Below, piece after piece: positions 33,592 through 42,660 of a stretch of 64,000 nucleotides of DNA. The stretch covers positions 51,808 through 115,807 of the forward strand of contig DCHE01000014.1 in NCBI GenBank assembly GCA_002314775.1, in the 5' to 3' direction. Below the pieces are notes generated by a model, which was given only the letters and a program-made list of their open reading frames with translations, had not been told where the DNA came from and made no database searches. The translations under genes and the position numbers were made by a program. This DNA is from Lachnospiraceae bacterium UBA1760 (lineage in GTDB: Bacteria > Bacillota > Clostridia > Lachnospirales > Lachnospiraceae). How positions within the stretch are numbered: the stretch's first letter is position 1; each line of letters begins with the position of its first letter.

Positions 33592-35040
33592 ATGGCAGAC
33601 AAGACTTATAAGGATTTATTTGGCGATGGATATACTACCTATCATGAAGACGGAAGCAAATCCCACACCTACAAGAATTTGTTTGATGATGGAACAACAA
33701 CGTACCATGATAATGGCAGCAAATCCCACACCTATAATAATTTGTTTGATGATGGGGCTACCACCTATCATGACGATGGAAGTAAGTCCTACACCTACAA
33801 GAATATTTTCAGTGATGGAAGTACAACCTATCATGATGATGGAAGTAAGTCATATACCTACAACAACTTGTTTGATGGCGGAACAACAACCTATCACAGT
33901 CCTGGCTATGGTAGCAGTGGAGGCTATAGCAGCAGTGGAGGCTACGGCGGTGGAGGCTACAGTGGCGGAGGCTACGGTGGCACGTATGGAGGATATCATG
34001 GTGGAGGTTCGACCTATGTAGATCCCACGATAAAAAAATACTGCGATAATCTGAGCAAGAAAACAAAACCCTTTTTTATCCTTTCATGGCTTTTGTTCTT
34101 AGGCATGATATACCTTATAATTAGGCCTATAATAAATGCTGGCGGAATCAGATATTTAAAGACAGTTGTAGGAGATATGAGCATATTTAAAATAACAGCC
34201 TTATCTCTAATAGCTTGTGCCGTACTGACCCTTACAACGGGGCTTGTTAATGGACGTATTTCAATGATTCTTTCTTACATTTGGGTGATGTTTATGCTCG
34301 GGCTGGTTGTGTTTATTAAATGTAATACAGGTGACAGGCCGGATGTCCTTAGTGTGATTAACAGCAAGGGGTTCATTATATACACTGTCTTCTGTGTAGT
34401 GATAATGTGGATAGCAACTAAGGCAGGCGATAATATCTATCATAAGAAATTTTATCCGAAGTTTGTATGGATAAAGCTTCCGGAGAAAAAGAGTGAAGTA
34501 GTATATACTGTACTTTCGATGTTTGCAGTAATTTATGGAATGTATCTTATTCTGCATCCAGATAAGGTGAAAAGTATCACCCATTCTTTAAAATATATGA
34601 ATAGAAATGTAGCACTGTTATTATGCGTGCTTGCAGTGGCGGGATTTATAGCGGCGCTTGTTATCGGTATGAAAAATGAAAAAATGCCTTGGGTAATTGG
34701 AGCGTTTGCAATCCTCCAGGAGCTTGGAACAGTAGCAATGCTATGCGAGTTTTCATCACGTTATATTGGAGGAGTCTTACTCCTTATATGTATCGCTGAT
34801 GCGATTATTGTATGTATAATGTTTAATAATGTGATATCAGGTACAGCGTTTGGGATTATGTCCATTACAACTGTCTCATATTTTGTACAGATTATTCTGC
34901 TTTCGCCTGACAAGGGACTTTTGACAAATCAAAGTGATATAGTGAAGTACTTAATCTGTGTACTGCCATTTTGTTTTATAGCATACCTTGCGGTGAACAG
35001 TTTATTGAATAATCACGTTGCTGTACGTTTGAGAGGATAG
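33592..35040 (+). CDS. Membrane protein with five cytoplasmic 20-residue repeats and a Gly/Tyr linker
   Basis: A 482-residue protein of unknown function in three parts. Residues 5-104 hold nearly five repeats of a 20-residue unit (consensus TYKNLFDDGTTTYHDDGSKS). Residues about 104-140 form a low-complexity Gly-Ser-Tyr linker (GGYGGGGYSGGGYGG). The rest has ten or so transmembrane helices with short loops. There is no signal peptide, so the repeats are probably cytoplasmic or flip across with the first helix. The repeat has polar, Asp/His-rich turns that could bind metal or another protein. The ATG has GGAGGG before it. It precedes recQ with 51 bp between them, without obvious functional connection. 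Confidence 0.75.
   Translation: MADKTYKDLFGDGYTTYHEDGSKSHTYKNLFDDGTTTYHDNGSKSHTYNNLFDDGATTYHDDGSKSYTYKNIFSDGSTTYHDDGSKSYTYNNLFDGGTTTYHSPGYGSSGGYSSSGGYGGGGYSGGGYGGTYGGYHGGGSTYVDPTIKKYCDNLSKKTKPFFILSWLLFLGMIYLIIRPIINAGGIRYLKTVVGDMSIFKITALSLIACAVLTLTTGLVNGRISMILSYIWVMFMLGLVVFIKCNTGDRPDVLSVINSKGFIIYTVFCVVIMWIATKAGDNIYHKKFYPKFVWIKLPEKKSEVVYTVLSMFAVIYGMYLILHPDKVKSITHSLKYMNRNVALLLCVLAVAGFIAALVIGMKNEKMPWVIGAFAILQELGTVAMLCEFSSRYIGGVLLLICIADAIIVCIMFNNVISGTAFGIMSITTVSYFVQIILLSPDKGLLTNQSDIVKYLICVLPFCFIAYLAVNSLLNNHVAVRLRG
33604..33899 (+). repeat. 60-bp coding tandem repeats, about 4.9 copies
   Basis: Units begin at 33604, 33664, 33724, 33784 and 33844 and keep the reading frame. Copies differ mainly at silent or conservative positions, so they are under selection at protein level yet still prone to copy-number change. 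Confidence 0.9.
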
Positions 35041-35091
35041 TGACAAAGGGGACCGCCCAGGACGGAAAACAATAAGAAGGAACTAATTTTA

Positions 35092-37437
35092 ATGGAAATA
35101 AACATAATGGAACTAAAATCAAAGGCCCTGACTACCTTGAAGGAGGCATTTGGTTATGACAGCTTTAAGGAGGGTCAGGAGGAGATTATAGACGCAATAC
35201 TGTCAGGCCAGGATGCGCTTGGCATTATGCCTACGGGTGCAGGAAAGTCAATCTGTTATCAAGTGCCTGCACTATTGCTTGATGGAATTACAATAATTAT
35301 TTCACCACTCATTTCTCTGATGCAGGACCAGGTGAAATCATTAAATGACGCAGGGATTCACGCTGGATATGTGAATTCATCACTGACAGAGGCGCAGATA
35401 TCCAAGGTATTTGAACTTGCGAAAAGAGGAACCTACAAGCTTTTATATATTGCACCAGAGCGACTTTCGAGCTGGGAGTTTATTGACTTTGCGATAGAGT
35501 CACATATTTCCATGGTGACAATAGACGAGGCGCACTGTATCTCACAGTGGGGACAGGACTTTAGACCAAGCTATCTTAAGATAGTTGAGTTTATTGATCA
35601 GCTGCCGGATAGGCCGATAGTTAGTGCATTTACGGCAACTGCAACGAGAGAGGTTAAGGAGGATATCCTCTGCATCTTAGGACTCAGAAATCCAAAGGTG
35701 GTTGTGACTGGCTTTGACAGACCTAATCTTTACTTCAGGGTAGAGACCATAAGGAACAAGGATGATTATGTATTAAAGTATGTAAATGAGCACGCAAGTG
35801 AAAGCGGAATCATTTACTGTGCAACCAGGAAGAATGTTGACTCACTTTGTGAATATCTATTTGAAAGAGGCATCCCGGTTGCAAGATATCATGCAGGAAT
35901 GGATAGTGAGTTGAGGAAGCAGAGCCAGGAGGACTTTGTATACGACAAACGTCCTATTATTATCGCAACAAATGCATTTGGCATGGGAATCGACAAATCA
36001 AACGTCAGATATGTAATTCACTACAATATGCCCCAGAGTATGGAGAATTATTATCAGGAGGCAGGTCGTGCCGGAAGAGATGGTGAGGACGCAAGCTGCA
36101 TTCTTCTTTTCTCGGCTCAGGATATTATTATCAATAAATTTTTACTTGAGAAGAAGGACTTTTCAGGGGTTGATGAGGAGAATATTGAGGCACTTGTCAA
36201 GAGGGATGCAAAGAGACTTCATACTATGGAAGCCTACTGTAAGACAACTGGCTGTCTCAGAAATTATATACTTGAATACTTTGGTGAGAGTGTTATTGCT
36301 CCCTGCGATAACTGTGGAAACTGTCATAGAGAATACAAGGAACGCGATATGACAGCAGCTGCTAAGTGGGTTATAAACTGCCTTTATGAAACTAAAGGGC
36401 GCTACGGCATGACGACAGTTACAGGGATTCTTGTCGGAGCAAATAGAGCAAAGCTTAAGCAGTGGGGTGCAGATAAGTATAAGTCCTACGGTATGCTTAA
36501 GGATTATTCTGAGACCGAGCTTAAGGTACTTATCAATCAGATGCTTATAGAGGGCTATGTATATCAGACCGAGGATAAGTTTTGCTTACTAAAGATGGGG
36601 AATATAGAGGCATTTGGTGATGAAGGCTTCAAAATGCTGATAAAGACCTACGAGACAGAAGAAGCACCAAAGAAGAATAAGACTGCAAAGAGAAGTACAG
36701 ATGAGCTCACAACGGAGGGCTTTAGGCTCTATGAGGTACTTAGAAATCTGAGAAGCAAGATTGCCAGAGAAATGTCAATCCCGCCATACATCGTATTTAA
36801 CGATAAAACCTTGGTTGACATGAGTAAAAAGGCTCCAACAGAAAAGGAAAAATTTGTGGATGTGCTTGGAGTGGGCCTTGCCAAGCTTGAGAAGTACGGC
36901 GAGAGATTTATGGATGAAATAAAAGGATTTCTCGCAGATAATCCGGGAGCAGTTACTTCTATCAGCACAGGCGATGCTGACAGTTCAGATAAGGAAGGTG
37001 GCAAGGACGTAAGTAATGATAGAAGTGATAGAAGTGATAGTAGTGATGCTTCAAAGAAAGGTAAAAGAACCAGAAAGGCCAAAAAGAAGACCGAGGAGCT
37101 TCAGGAATTCTATCTCAATCCTATAGATGCAGAGGCATTTTTATACTCAATAGAATATATGGCTTCTGAAATCAGTAATGAATTAAACAGGATAACAACA
37201 GCCGAGGATGCAAGGAAGATGACCGCCACGAAGGTTATAGATTTCTTTATCGAAAAGGGATATGTTGACATCGAGGTGGAGGAGGGCAACGTTAAAAAGA
37301 TTGCCTCAGAGCTTGGCCTCGAGTCAGGAATTATCGTGGAGGACCGAGTAAGCTATTCTGGCGTAAGCTACCAGGTTTTGAAGTATCCGATGGAGCTGCA
37401 GAGGCTTATTGTTGAGAACTTAATTAAGAAATTATAA
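35092..37437 (+). CDS. recQ: RecQ-type ATP-dependent DNA helicase
   Basis: A 781-residue RecQ, longer than the E. coli enzyme (about 610). Helicase motifs: GIMPTGAGKSICYQVPA (Walker A), TIDEAHCISQWGQDFRPSY (DEAH and aromatic loop), GRAGRDGE (motif VI). The zinc site has four Cys in YCKTTGC and CDNCGNC. The winged-helix RQC part and an HRDC domain (RLYEVLRNLRSKIA ... VLGVGLAKLEKYG) follow. A Ser/Asp-rich linker (about 625-655) and a basic patch lead to an extra C-terminal domain of about 110 residues, which resembles a second winged-helix unit. It unwinds 3'-5' in recombination and fork repair. The ATG at 35092 is kept; another lies at 35107. Confidence 0.93.
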   Translation: MEINIMELKSKALTTLKEAFGYDSFKEGQEEIIDAILSGQDALGIMPTGAGKSICYQVPALLLDGITIIISPLISLMQDQVKSLNDAGIHAGYVNSSLTEAQISKVFELAKRGTYKLLYIAPERLSSWEFIDFAIESHISMVTIDEAHCISQWGQDFRPSYLKIVEFIDQLPDRPIVSAFTATATREVKEDILCILGLRNPKVVVTGFDRPNLYFRVETIRNKDDYVLKYVNEHASESGIIYCATRKNVDSLCEYLFERGIPVARYHAGMDSELRKQSQEDFVYDKRPIIIATNAFGMGIDKSNVRYVIHYNMPQSMENYYQEAGRAGRDGEDASCILLFSAQDIIINKFLLEKKDFSGVDEENIEALVKRDAKRLHTMEAYCKTTGCLRNYILEYFGESVIAPCDNCGNCHREYKERDMTAAAKWVINCLYETKGRYGMTTVTGILVGANRAKLKQWGADKYKSYGMLKDYSETELKVLINQMLIEGYVYQTEDKFCLLKMGNIEAFGDEGFKMLIKTYETEEAPKKNKTAKRSTDELTTEGFRLYEVLRNLRSKIAREMSIPPYIVFNDKTLVDMSKKAPTEKEKFVDVLGVGLAKLEKYGERFMDEIKGFLADNPGAVTSISTGDADSSDKEGGKDVSNDRSDRSDSSDASKKGKRTRKAKKKTEELQEFYLNPIDAEAFLYSIEYMASEISNELNRITTAEDARKMTATKVIDFFIEKGYVDIEVEEGNVKKIASELGLESGIIVEDRVSYSGVSYQVLKYPMELQRLIVENLIKKL

Positions 37438-37466
37438 TACCTAGTCCATCGTGACTATTTGAGAAG

Positions 37467-37500
37467 GTACCCTCTTTACCTGGTAAGGAGGGTGCTTTTT
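37467..37500 (+). terminator. recQ terminator
   Basis: GTACCCTCTTTACC pairs with GGTAAGGAGGGTGC through a long stem with single mismatches, then TTTTT. Confidence 0.85.
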
Positions 37501-37616
37501 GTGTGAGTGACAGTGGTCTTTGAATGGAGCAGAATTAGAGAAGATAGGAAACTCTACGCTAAGTAGGTACATAAAAAGGTGGAAGTGTAATAGTATGATT
37601 ACAGGAGGTGAATAAC

Positions 37617-38216
37617 ATGAATCAATATGTTACAGGCGCAGTTATAAGAGCGCTTCGCGAAAAGAACAACATGACGCAGTCTGAACTTGCAGAGAAGCTT
37701 TGTGTTTCAGACAAAACAATATCAAAATGGGAGACAGCCAAGGGATATCCGGATATTTCACTCTTAGAGCCTATTGCGGCAGTATTTGGAATTTCAATTA
37801 CGGAACTGATATCTGGAAATGCAATCTCCAATATGAATGTTTCCGCAAATATGCTTCGCTCCAAATTCTACGTATGCCCTGTTTGTGGGAATGTAATCCA
37901 CAGCATGGGTGAGATGGCCATAAGCTGCCACGGAGTCCAGCTAGTACCGGAGACTGCCGAGGAGGCAGACGAGCTGCACGAGATAAGTATCGAGCGAATT
38001 GAGGATGAATACTTCATAAGGATAAACCACGATATGACAAAATCCCACTACATTTCATTTATCGCTGCATTATCCTCAGATGGAATTCAGCTGAAAAAAC
38101 TCTACCCGGAGAGCTCACCAGAAGGAAGATTAAAGATTAGAGGTGTTAAAAGAATCTATTATTATTGTAATAAGGATGGGCTTTATTATGTTGATGTTAA
38201 GAAGGGGATGGGGTGA
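37617..38216 (+). CDS. Xre-family regulator with a C-terminal zinc-ribbon-like region
   Basis: A 199-residue protein. The N-terminal helix-turn-helix is canonical: VIRALREKNNMTQSELAEKL, CVSDKTISKWETAKGYP and LLEPIAAVFGISITELIS. The C-terminal half has YVCPVCGNVIHSMG, a two-Cys knuckle, with C-x11-type residues near AISCHGVQL that may complete a metal site, and HISFIAALSSDGIQLKKLYPE. This layout is common in clostridial regulators whose signal is unknown. The ATG at 37617 follows AGGAGG at eight bases; the GTG nine bases earlier overlaps that site. It lies just before the PLD-helicase gene and could control it. Confidence 0.85.
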   Translation: MNQYVTGAVIRALREKNNMTQSELAEKLCVSDKTISKWETAKGYPDISLLEPIAAVFGISITELISGNAISNMNVSANMLRSKFYVCPVCGNVIHSMGEMAISCHGVQLVPETAEEADELHEISIERIEDEYFIRINHDMTKSHYISFIAALSSDGIQLKKLYPESSPEGRLKIRGVKRIYYYCNKDGLYYVDVKKGMG

Positions 38217-38310
38217 GGAATTAAATTTGCAATGTCGACATCTTTGTTTTGTAGTGATAAAATAATGAAATAACATCAGACAATTGAGATTAGTGAACAG
38301 GGGTGAGAGC

Positions 38311-41300
38311 ATGGACAAACTGAATGAAATCAAAAAGGGCTTTAATACCTCATACATAGATAGTTCCTTTAACTCAAATCTAGCCTATAGACATGAATTT
38401 GTGTCAAATGACAGCAAAAAGGGTAAGAAGGTACTTAGTGTAATTGAGACAGAACTCAGCAAATGTGATGAGTTCTTCATTAGTGTTGCATTTATTACTA
38501 TGAGTGGGATTACGCCACTTTTACAGACACTAAAGGAGCTTGAGGTTCGAGGAATAAAGGGTAAAATTCTTACAACAGACTACTTGACCTTTAGTGAACC
38601 GAAGGCATTGCTTAAGCTTGCAGAGCTTAAAAATCTTGAGGTCAGAATGTACTGTTCAAATGACGAAACAGGAGGGTTTCACACCAAAGGATATATATTT
38701 CATGAAGATGAAATATATAAGATAATAATCGGAAGCTCCAATATGACATTAAATGCAATTACCAGAAATAAGGAATGGAACACCAAGATAGTGTCTACCG
38801 AGTCAGGTGAGATGGCAAAGGAGATTGTTGGAGAGTTTAAAGAGCTATGGGAGGCTGATAATACAAGAACCTTTGAAGAGTTCTATGATGAATATAAGCT
38901 TGCATATCTTAAGAAGATGCTTGTCGAAAAGCAGAAGAAGGTTGCGAGGGAGGACCAAGTCGTAAGCCTTGACAGATATAAGCTTAAGCCAAATAAGATG
39001 CAGGTTGCATTTATTGAAAATTTAATGAAAATGCGTGGGGAAGGCATAGACAGAGCAGTGCTTATCAGTGCAACCGGAACTGGTAAAACCTACGCTTCAG
39101 CCTTTGCCATGCGTGAGCTAGGCTATAAAAAAGTGCTGTTTCTGGTACATCGAAACCAAATCGCAAACCAGGCCCTGAAATCCTTCAGGAAGGTATTTGG
39201 CAATAGCGTTTCAATGGGACTTCTTACAGGAAAGTATTCCGATTATGATAAAGATTTTATATTTGCAACAGTTCAGACTCTTTCTAAGGAGGAAAATCTT
39301 AGAAGGCTTGGACAGTACAGGTTTGAAGCGTGTATTTATGATGAGGCACATCATACAAGCGCTGGTTCATATAAAAAGGTGATGGATTATTTCAAACCAA
39401 AGTTTACCCTTGGAATGACAGCAACTCCTGACAGAAGGGATGATAATCTTGAGGGGAGAAATATTTACGAGATTTTCGACTATAATATTGCCTATGAAAT
39501 CAGGCTTCAGCAGGCAATGGAGGAGGATTTACTCTGTCCATTCCATTACTTTGGAATAACTGATTTGGAGCTTGTTTCGGATGATAATACTATTGATGAA
39601 GCAAGTGAGATAATGAAGGGAAGGGGCGACCTTGAGAATACAAAATACTTCAGATATCTTACCTCAGACGAGAGAGTAAAGCATGTAATAGATAAAGCAA
39701 ACTACTTTGGCTATTCTGGAGACAGAGTAAAGGGACTTATGTTCTGTAGCAGAGTGGAGGAAGCAAGGGCTCTTTCCGAAAAGTTTAATAAGTATGGATA
39801 CAGAACAAAGGTATTAAGTGGACAGGATAAAGAGGAAGACAGAACGAAAGCGATTGAGCGTCTTGTTGCAAATGAAAGCGAAGAAGAACGCAAGGAATCA
39901 ATTGAAAGAATTAGAAGAAATGAGAGTGTGAGAGATTATGAAAACCTTGATTATATTCTTTCGGTTGACATTTTCTCTGAGGGTGTTGATGTGCCTGAGA
40001 TTAATCAGGTAATTATGCTTCGTCCAACAAAATCTCCAATAGTATTTATTCAACAGCTTGGAAGAGGGCTTAGAAAGTCTGAAAATAAAGAGTATGTTGT
40101 TGTACTTGATTTTATTGGAAATTATAATAATAACTTTATGATTCCAATAGCCCTTTCAGGGGACCGGACCTACAACAAAGACAATGTGAGAAGATATATT
40201 ACTGAAGGTGGCAGGATAATTCCTGGTTCATCGACGATTCATTTTGATGAAATAAGTAAAAAGCGAATATTTGCTTCCGTAGATAATGCAAACTTTAGCG
40301 ATATAAAACTTATCAAGGAGAATTATGTAAGGCTCAAGGATAAGCTTGGAAGGATTCCAAAGCTTGCCGACTTTGATAAGTACGGAGAGATGGACGTGCT
40401 AAGGATATTTGACAATAAGAGTCTTGGCTCGTATTACAAGTTTCTTGTAAAATATGAGAAGGAATACAAGGTCAGACTGTCAGCTGTAGAGGAAAAAATC
40501 ATAGAATTCATCTCTGTAAAGCTTGCAAATGGTAAACGAGTCGATGAGCTGGTGCTTTTGAAGAAGCTTATCGAGGCTCCGGAGGAGAATATGCAGCTTG
40601 GAAAGCTTGCTGATACCTTAAAGGCTGATTATAGTGTAACACTGAATAGGGATAAGCTCGATGGAATTATCAACCTGATGACAAATGAATTTGCAACGGG
40701 CTCTGGAAAAAAGACATATGAAACCTGTGTCTTTATCGAAAAATCCAGAATTGTTGACCGTACTAACATATATAAGAGCTATATACACAGGTTTTTTGAT
40801 ATTAGAGACGAATATAAGGTGTCTGAGTCATTTAAAAGGCTGCTTAGAAATTATGAATTTAAGGCTATTGTCAATGAGCTTATTGAGTTTGGAATATCCA
40901 GAAATAAAAGAGACTTTAGCAAAAGATATCAGGATACAGACCTTGTTCTTTATCAGAAATATACCTATGAGGACGTGTGTCGTATGCTTGGATGGGAGCA
41001 TAATGAAGTGCCATTAAATATTGGAGGCTATAAGTACGATAAGAAAACCAAGACATTTCCTGTATTTATAAATTATGATAAAGCCAGTGATGTTGTTGAC
41101 ACACAGAATTATGCAGATCATTTTACAAGCTCAAGCAGTTTGATTGCTATATCAAAAAGTGGAAGAAGCAGAGGGTCTGAAGATGTTCAAAATTTCCTAA
41201 ATGCAAGAAAAAAAGGCATAGATGTCACTCTGTTTGTAAGAAAGAATAAAGATGATAAGATTTCAAAGGAGTTTTATTTTCTTGGAAGGATGACTGCAAC

Positions 41301-41415
41301 TGGAAATACAGAAGAGTTCATTATGCCTAACACTGATAAAACAGCTGTAGAGATTGAGTGGATTCTTGATACGCCAGTCAGGGAGGATATTTACGAGTAT
41401 ATTGTTTCTGGATGA
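38311..41415 (+). CDS. PLD nuclease-helicase-DUF3427 protein
   Basis: A 1034-residue three-part protein. The N-terminal phospholipase-D-like domain (about 30-200) has HTKGYIFHEDE followed by IIIGSSNMT, the HKD-like active site. A superfamily 2 helicase core follows: ATGTGKTYASAFAM, YDEAHHTSAGSY, ATPDRRDD, then FSEGVDVPEINQVIMLRPT and FIQQLGRGLRKS. The C-terminal DUF3427 region includes FPVFINYDKASD and SGRSRGSEDVQNFLNARKKG. Such fusions are widespread, often in variable regions, and have been suggested to act in nucleic-acid defence or repair; that is not proved for this one. GGGGTGAG precedes the ATG at 38311. The NUDIX gene follows. Confidence 0.9.
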   Translation: MDKLNEIKKGFNTSYIDSSFNSNLAYRHEFVSNDSKKGKKVLSVIETELSKCDEFFISVAFITMSGITPLLQTLKELEVRGIKGKILTTDYLTFSEPKALLKLAELKNLEVRMYCSNDETGGFHTKGYIFHEDEIYKIIIGSSNMTLNAITRNKEWNTKIVSTESGEMAKEIVGEFKELWEADNTRTFEEFYDEYKLAYLKKMLVEKQKKVAREDQVVSLDRYKLKPNKMQVAFIENLMKMRGEGIDRAVLISATGTGKTYASAFAMRELGYKKVLFLVHRNQIANQALKSFRKVFGNSVSMGLLTGKYSDYDKDFIFATVQTLSKEENLRRLGQYRFEACIYDEAHHTSAGSYKKVMDYFKPKFTLGMTATPDRRDDNLEGRNIYEIFDYNIAYEIRLQQAMEEDLLCPFHYFGITDLELVSDDNTIDEASEIMKGRGDLENTKYFRYLTSDERVKHVIDKANYFGYSGDRVKGLMFCSRVEEARALSEKFNKYGYRTKVLSGQDKEEDRTKAIERLVANESEEERKESIERIRRNESVRDYENLDYILSVDIFSEGVDVPEINQVIMLRPTKSPIVFIQQLGRGLRKSENKEYVVVLDFIGNYNNNFMIPIALSGDRTYNKDNVRRYITEGGRIIPGSSTIHFDEISKKRIFASVDNANFSDIKLIKENYVRLKDKLGRIPKLADFDKYGEMDVLRIFDNKSLGSYYKFLVKYEKEYKVRLSAVEEKIIEFISVKLANGKRVDELVLLKKLIEAPEENMQLGKLADTLKADYSVTLNRDKLDGIINLMTNEFATGSGKKTYETCVFIEKSRIVDRTNIYKSYIHRFFDIRDEYKVSESFKRLLRNYEFKAIVNELIEFGISRNKRDFSKRYQDTDLVLYQKYTYEDVCRMLGWEHNEVPLNIGGYKYDKKTKTFPVFINYDKASDVVDTQNYADHFTSSSSLIAISKSGRSRGSEDVQNFLNARKKGIDVTLFVRKNKDDKISKEFYFLGRMTATGNTEEFIMPNTDKTAVEIEWILDTPVREDIYEYIVSG

Positions 41416-41514
41416 TGGCTGTAGCTTTTGATAATTGATGGTATAAGCCATATGCAAAAACAGAGCTGGCAGGTATAATATTGAGAATAAATTATTCTAT
41501 GAGGTAATGAAAAA

Positions 41515-41907
41515 ATGAAAACAATAAAAGTAGTAGCCGCCGTCATAAAATCCTCAGACCGTATATTCGCTACCGCAAGGGGCTATGGCGAGTACAAGGG
41601 CTGGTGGGAATTCCCGGGTGGAAAGATTGAAGAGGGGGAAACTCCTGAGGAGGCCTTAAAGAGGGAAATAAAAGAAGAGCTTGAAGCAGAGATTGAGGTT
41701 GGAGAGTTAATTGATACGATTGAGTATGACTATCCTACATTTCATCTTTCGATGGATTGCTTTTGGTGCAGAGTAGTAGCGGGCGAGCTGGTTCTGAAGG
41801 AAGCAGAAGCTGCTAAATGGCTGACCAAGGAGGAGTTAGACACAGTAAAGTGGCTTCCGGCAGACCTATCGTTAATATCAAAGATTAGAGTAGAGATGGA
41901 ACAATAA
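41515..41907 (+). CDS. NUDIX hydrolase, MutT/8-oxo-dGTP diphosphatase type
   Basis: A 130-residue MutT-like enzyme. The NUDIX box GGKIEEGETPEEALKREI with the following KEELEAEIEV matches G-x5-E-x7-REUxEE-x-G-U except for the late Gly. It opens with IKVVAAVIKSSDRIFATARG and has WWEFPGGK, typical of (deoxy)nucleoside triphosphate pyrophosphohydrolases that clean oxidised nucleotides. The ATG is preceded by GAGGTAATGA. It is 99 bp after the helicase gene and 63 bp before pnuC. Confidence 0.92.
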   Translation: MKTIKVVAAVIKSSDRIFATARGYGEYKGWWEFPGGKIEEGETPEEALKREIKEELEAEIEVGELIDTIEYDYPTFHLSMDCFWCRVVAGELVLKEAEAAKWLTKEELDTVKWLPADLSLISKIRVEMEQ

Positions 41908-41970
41908 ATTCTGGTTTACAGTATGATATTTCAGATTATACTTTTGCTTTGTGCGAATGGAGGAGTTTAA

Positions 41971-42660
41971 ATGGAAAAAGTACATACAATTATAAAGAGA
42001 GAACTATCAGGTTGGAAAACATGGAATATTGTTTGGATGATATTGGCAAATCTTGTGATTGTTGGAGTTTCATTATATCGGCATGATTCGGTGCTGAGTA
42101 TTATTGCTGCTGTTACAGGTGTTATTTGTGTTATTTTGTGTGGACTAGGAAAAGTATCGAATTATTTCTTTGGTATAATCAATGTCATTTTATATGCTAT
42201 TGTTGCTTATAAAGCAAAGTATTATGGTGATGTTATGCTTAATGTTCTGTATTACTTGCCAACCAATATCTGGGGATGGATATTGTGGGAAAAGAATATT
42301 GATCACCAGAGCAATTCTGTATATAAAAGACGAATGACCTTGAAACAGGATATTATTTTGTTATGTATAAGTGTTGTATCGGTATTTGGATATAGTCATA
42401 TATTAAAGTTTCTTGGTGGCAACCTGCCAATTGTAGATAGCATGAGTACTGTTTTTTCAGTAATAGCACAGGTGCTTATGATTAAGAGATTCACTGAGCA
42501 ATGGATTATTTGGATTGTTGTAGATGTTGTGTCTATCATTATGTGGTTTGTAGCTTTGTTTAGCGAGGGTGCAAGTATAGCAATGCTACTGATGTGGTCA
42601 GTATATTTACTAAACGCTATAATTATGTTTGTCAAATGGCGTAAGGAAACAAATGTATAG
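41971..42660 (+). CDS. pnuC: PnuC-family nicotinamide riboside transporter
   Basis: A 229-residue membrane protein with seven hydrophobic segments. The signature stretch INVILYAIVAYKAKYYGD followed by NVLYYLPTNIWGWILW, with the substrate-stacking Trp residues, is typical of PnuC, which imports nicotinamide riboside by facilitated diffusion for NAD synthesis. A second conserved segment is FLGGNLPIVDSMSTVFSVIA. The ATG has GGAGGAG before it. Its stop codon overlaps the start of the next gene, so the two are translationally coupled. No NadR-like kinase is visible in the window. Confidence 0.88.
   Translation: MEKVHTIIKRELSGWKTWNIVWMILANLVIVGVSLYRHDSVLSIIAAVTGVICVILCGLGKVSNYFFGIINVILYAIVAYKAKYYGDVMLNVLYYLPTNIWGWILWEKNIDHQSNSVYKRRMTLKQDIILLCISVVSVFGYSHILKFLGGNLPIVDSMSTVFSVIAQVLMIKRFTEQWIIWIVVDVVSIIMWFVALFSEGASIAMLLMWSVYLLNAIIMFVKWRKETNV

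Noticed and set aside
33587..34021. 144-codon frame rich in Met, Thr and Ile, overlapping the repeat region
   Set aside because: It is the +1 shadow of the 60-bp repeats of the gene at 33592; its repetitive look comes from the DNA repeats.
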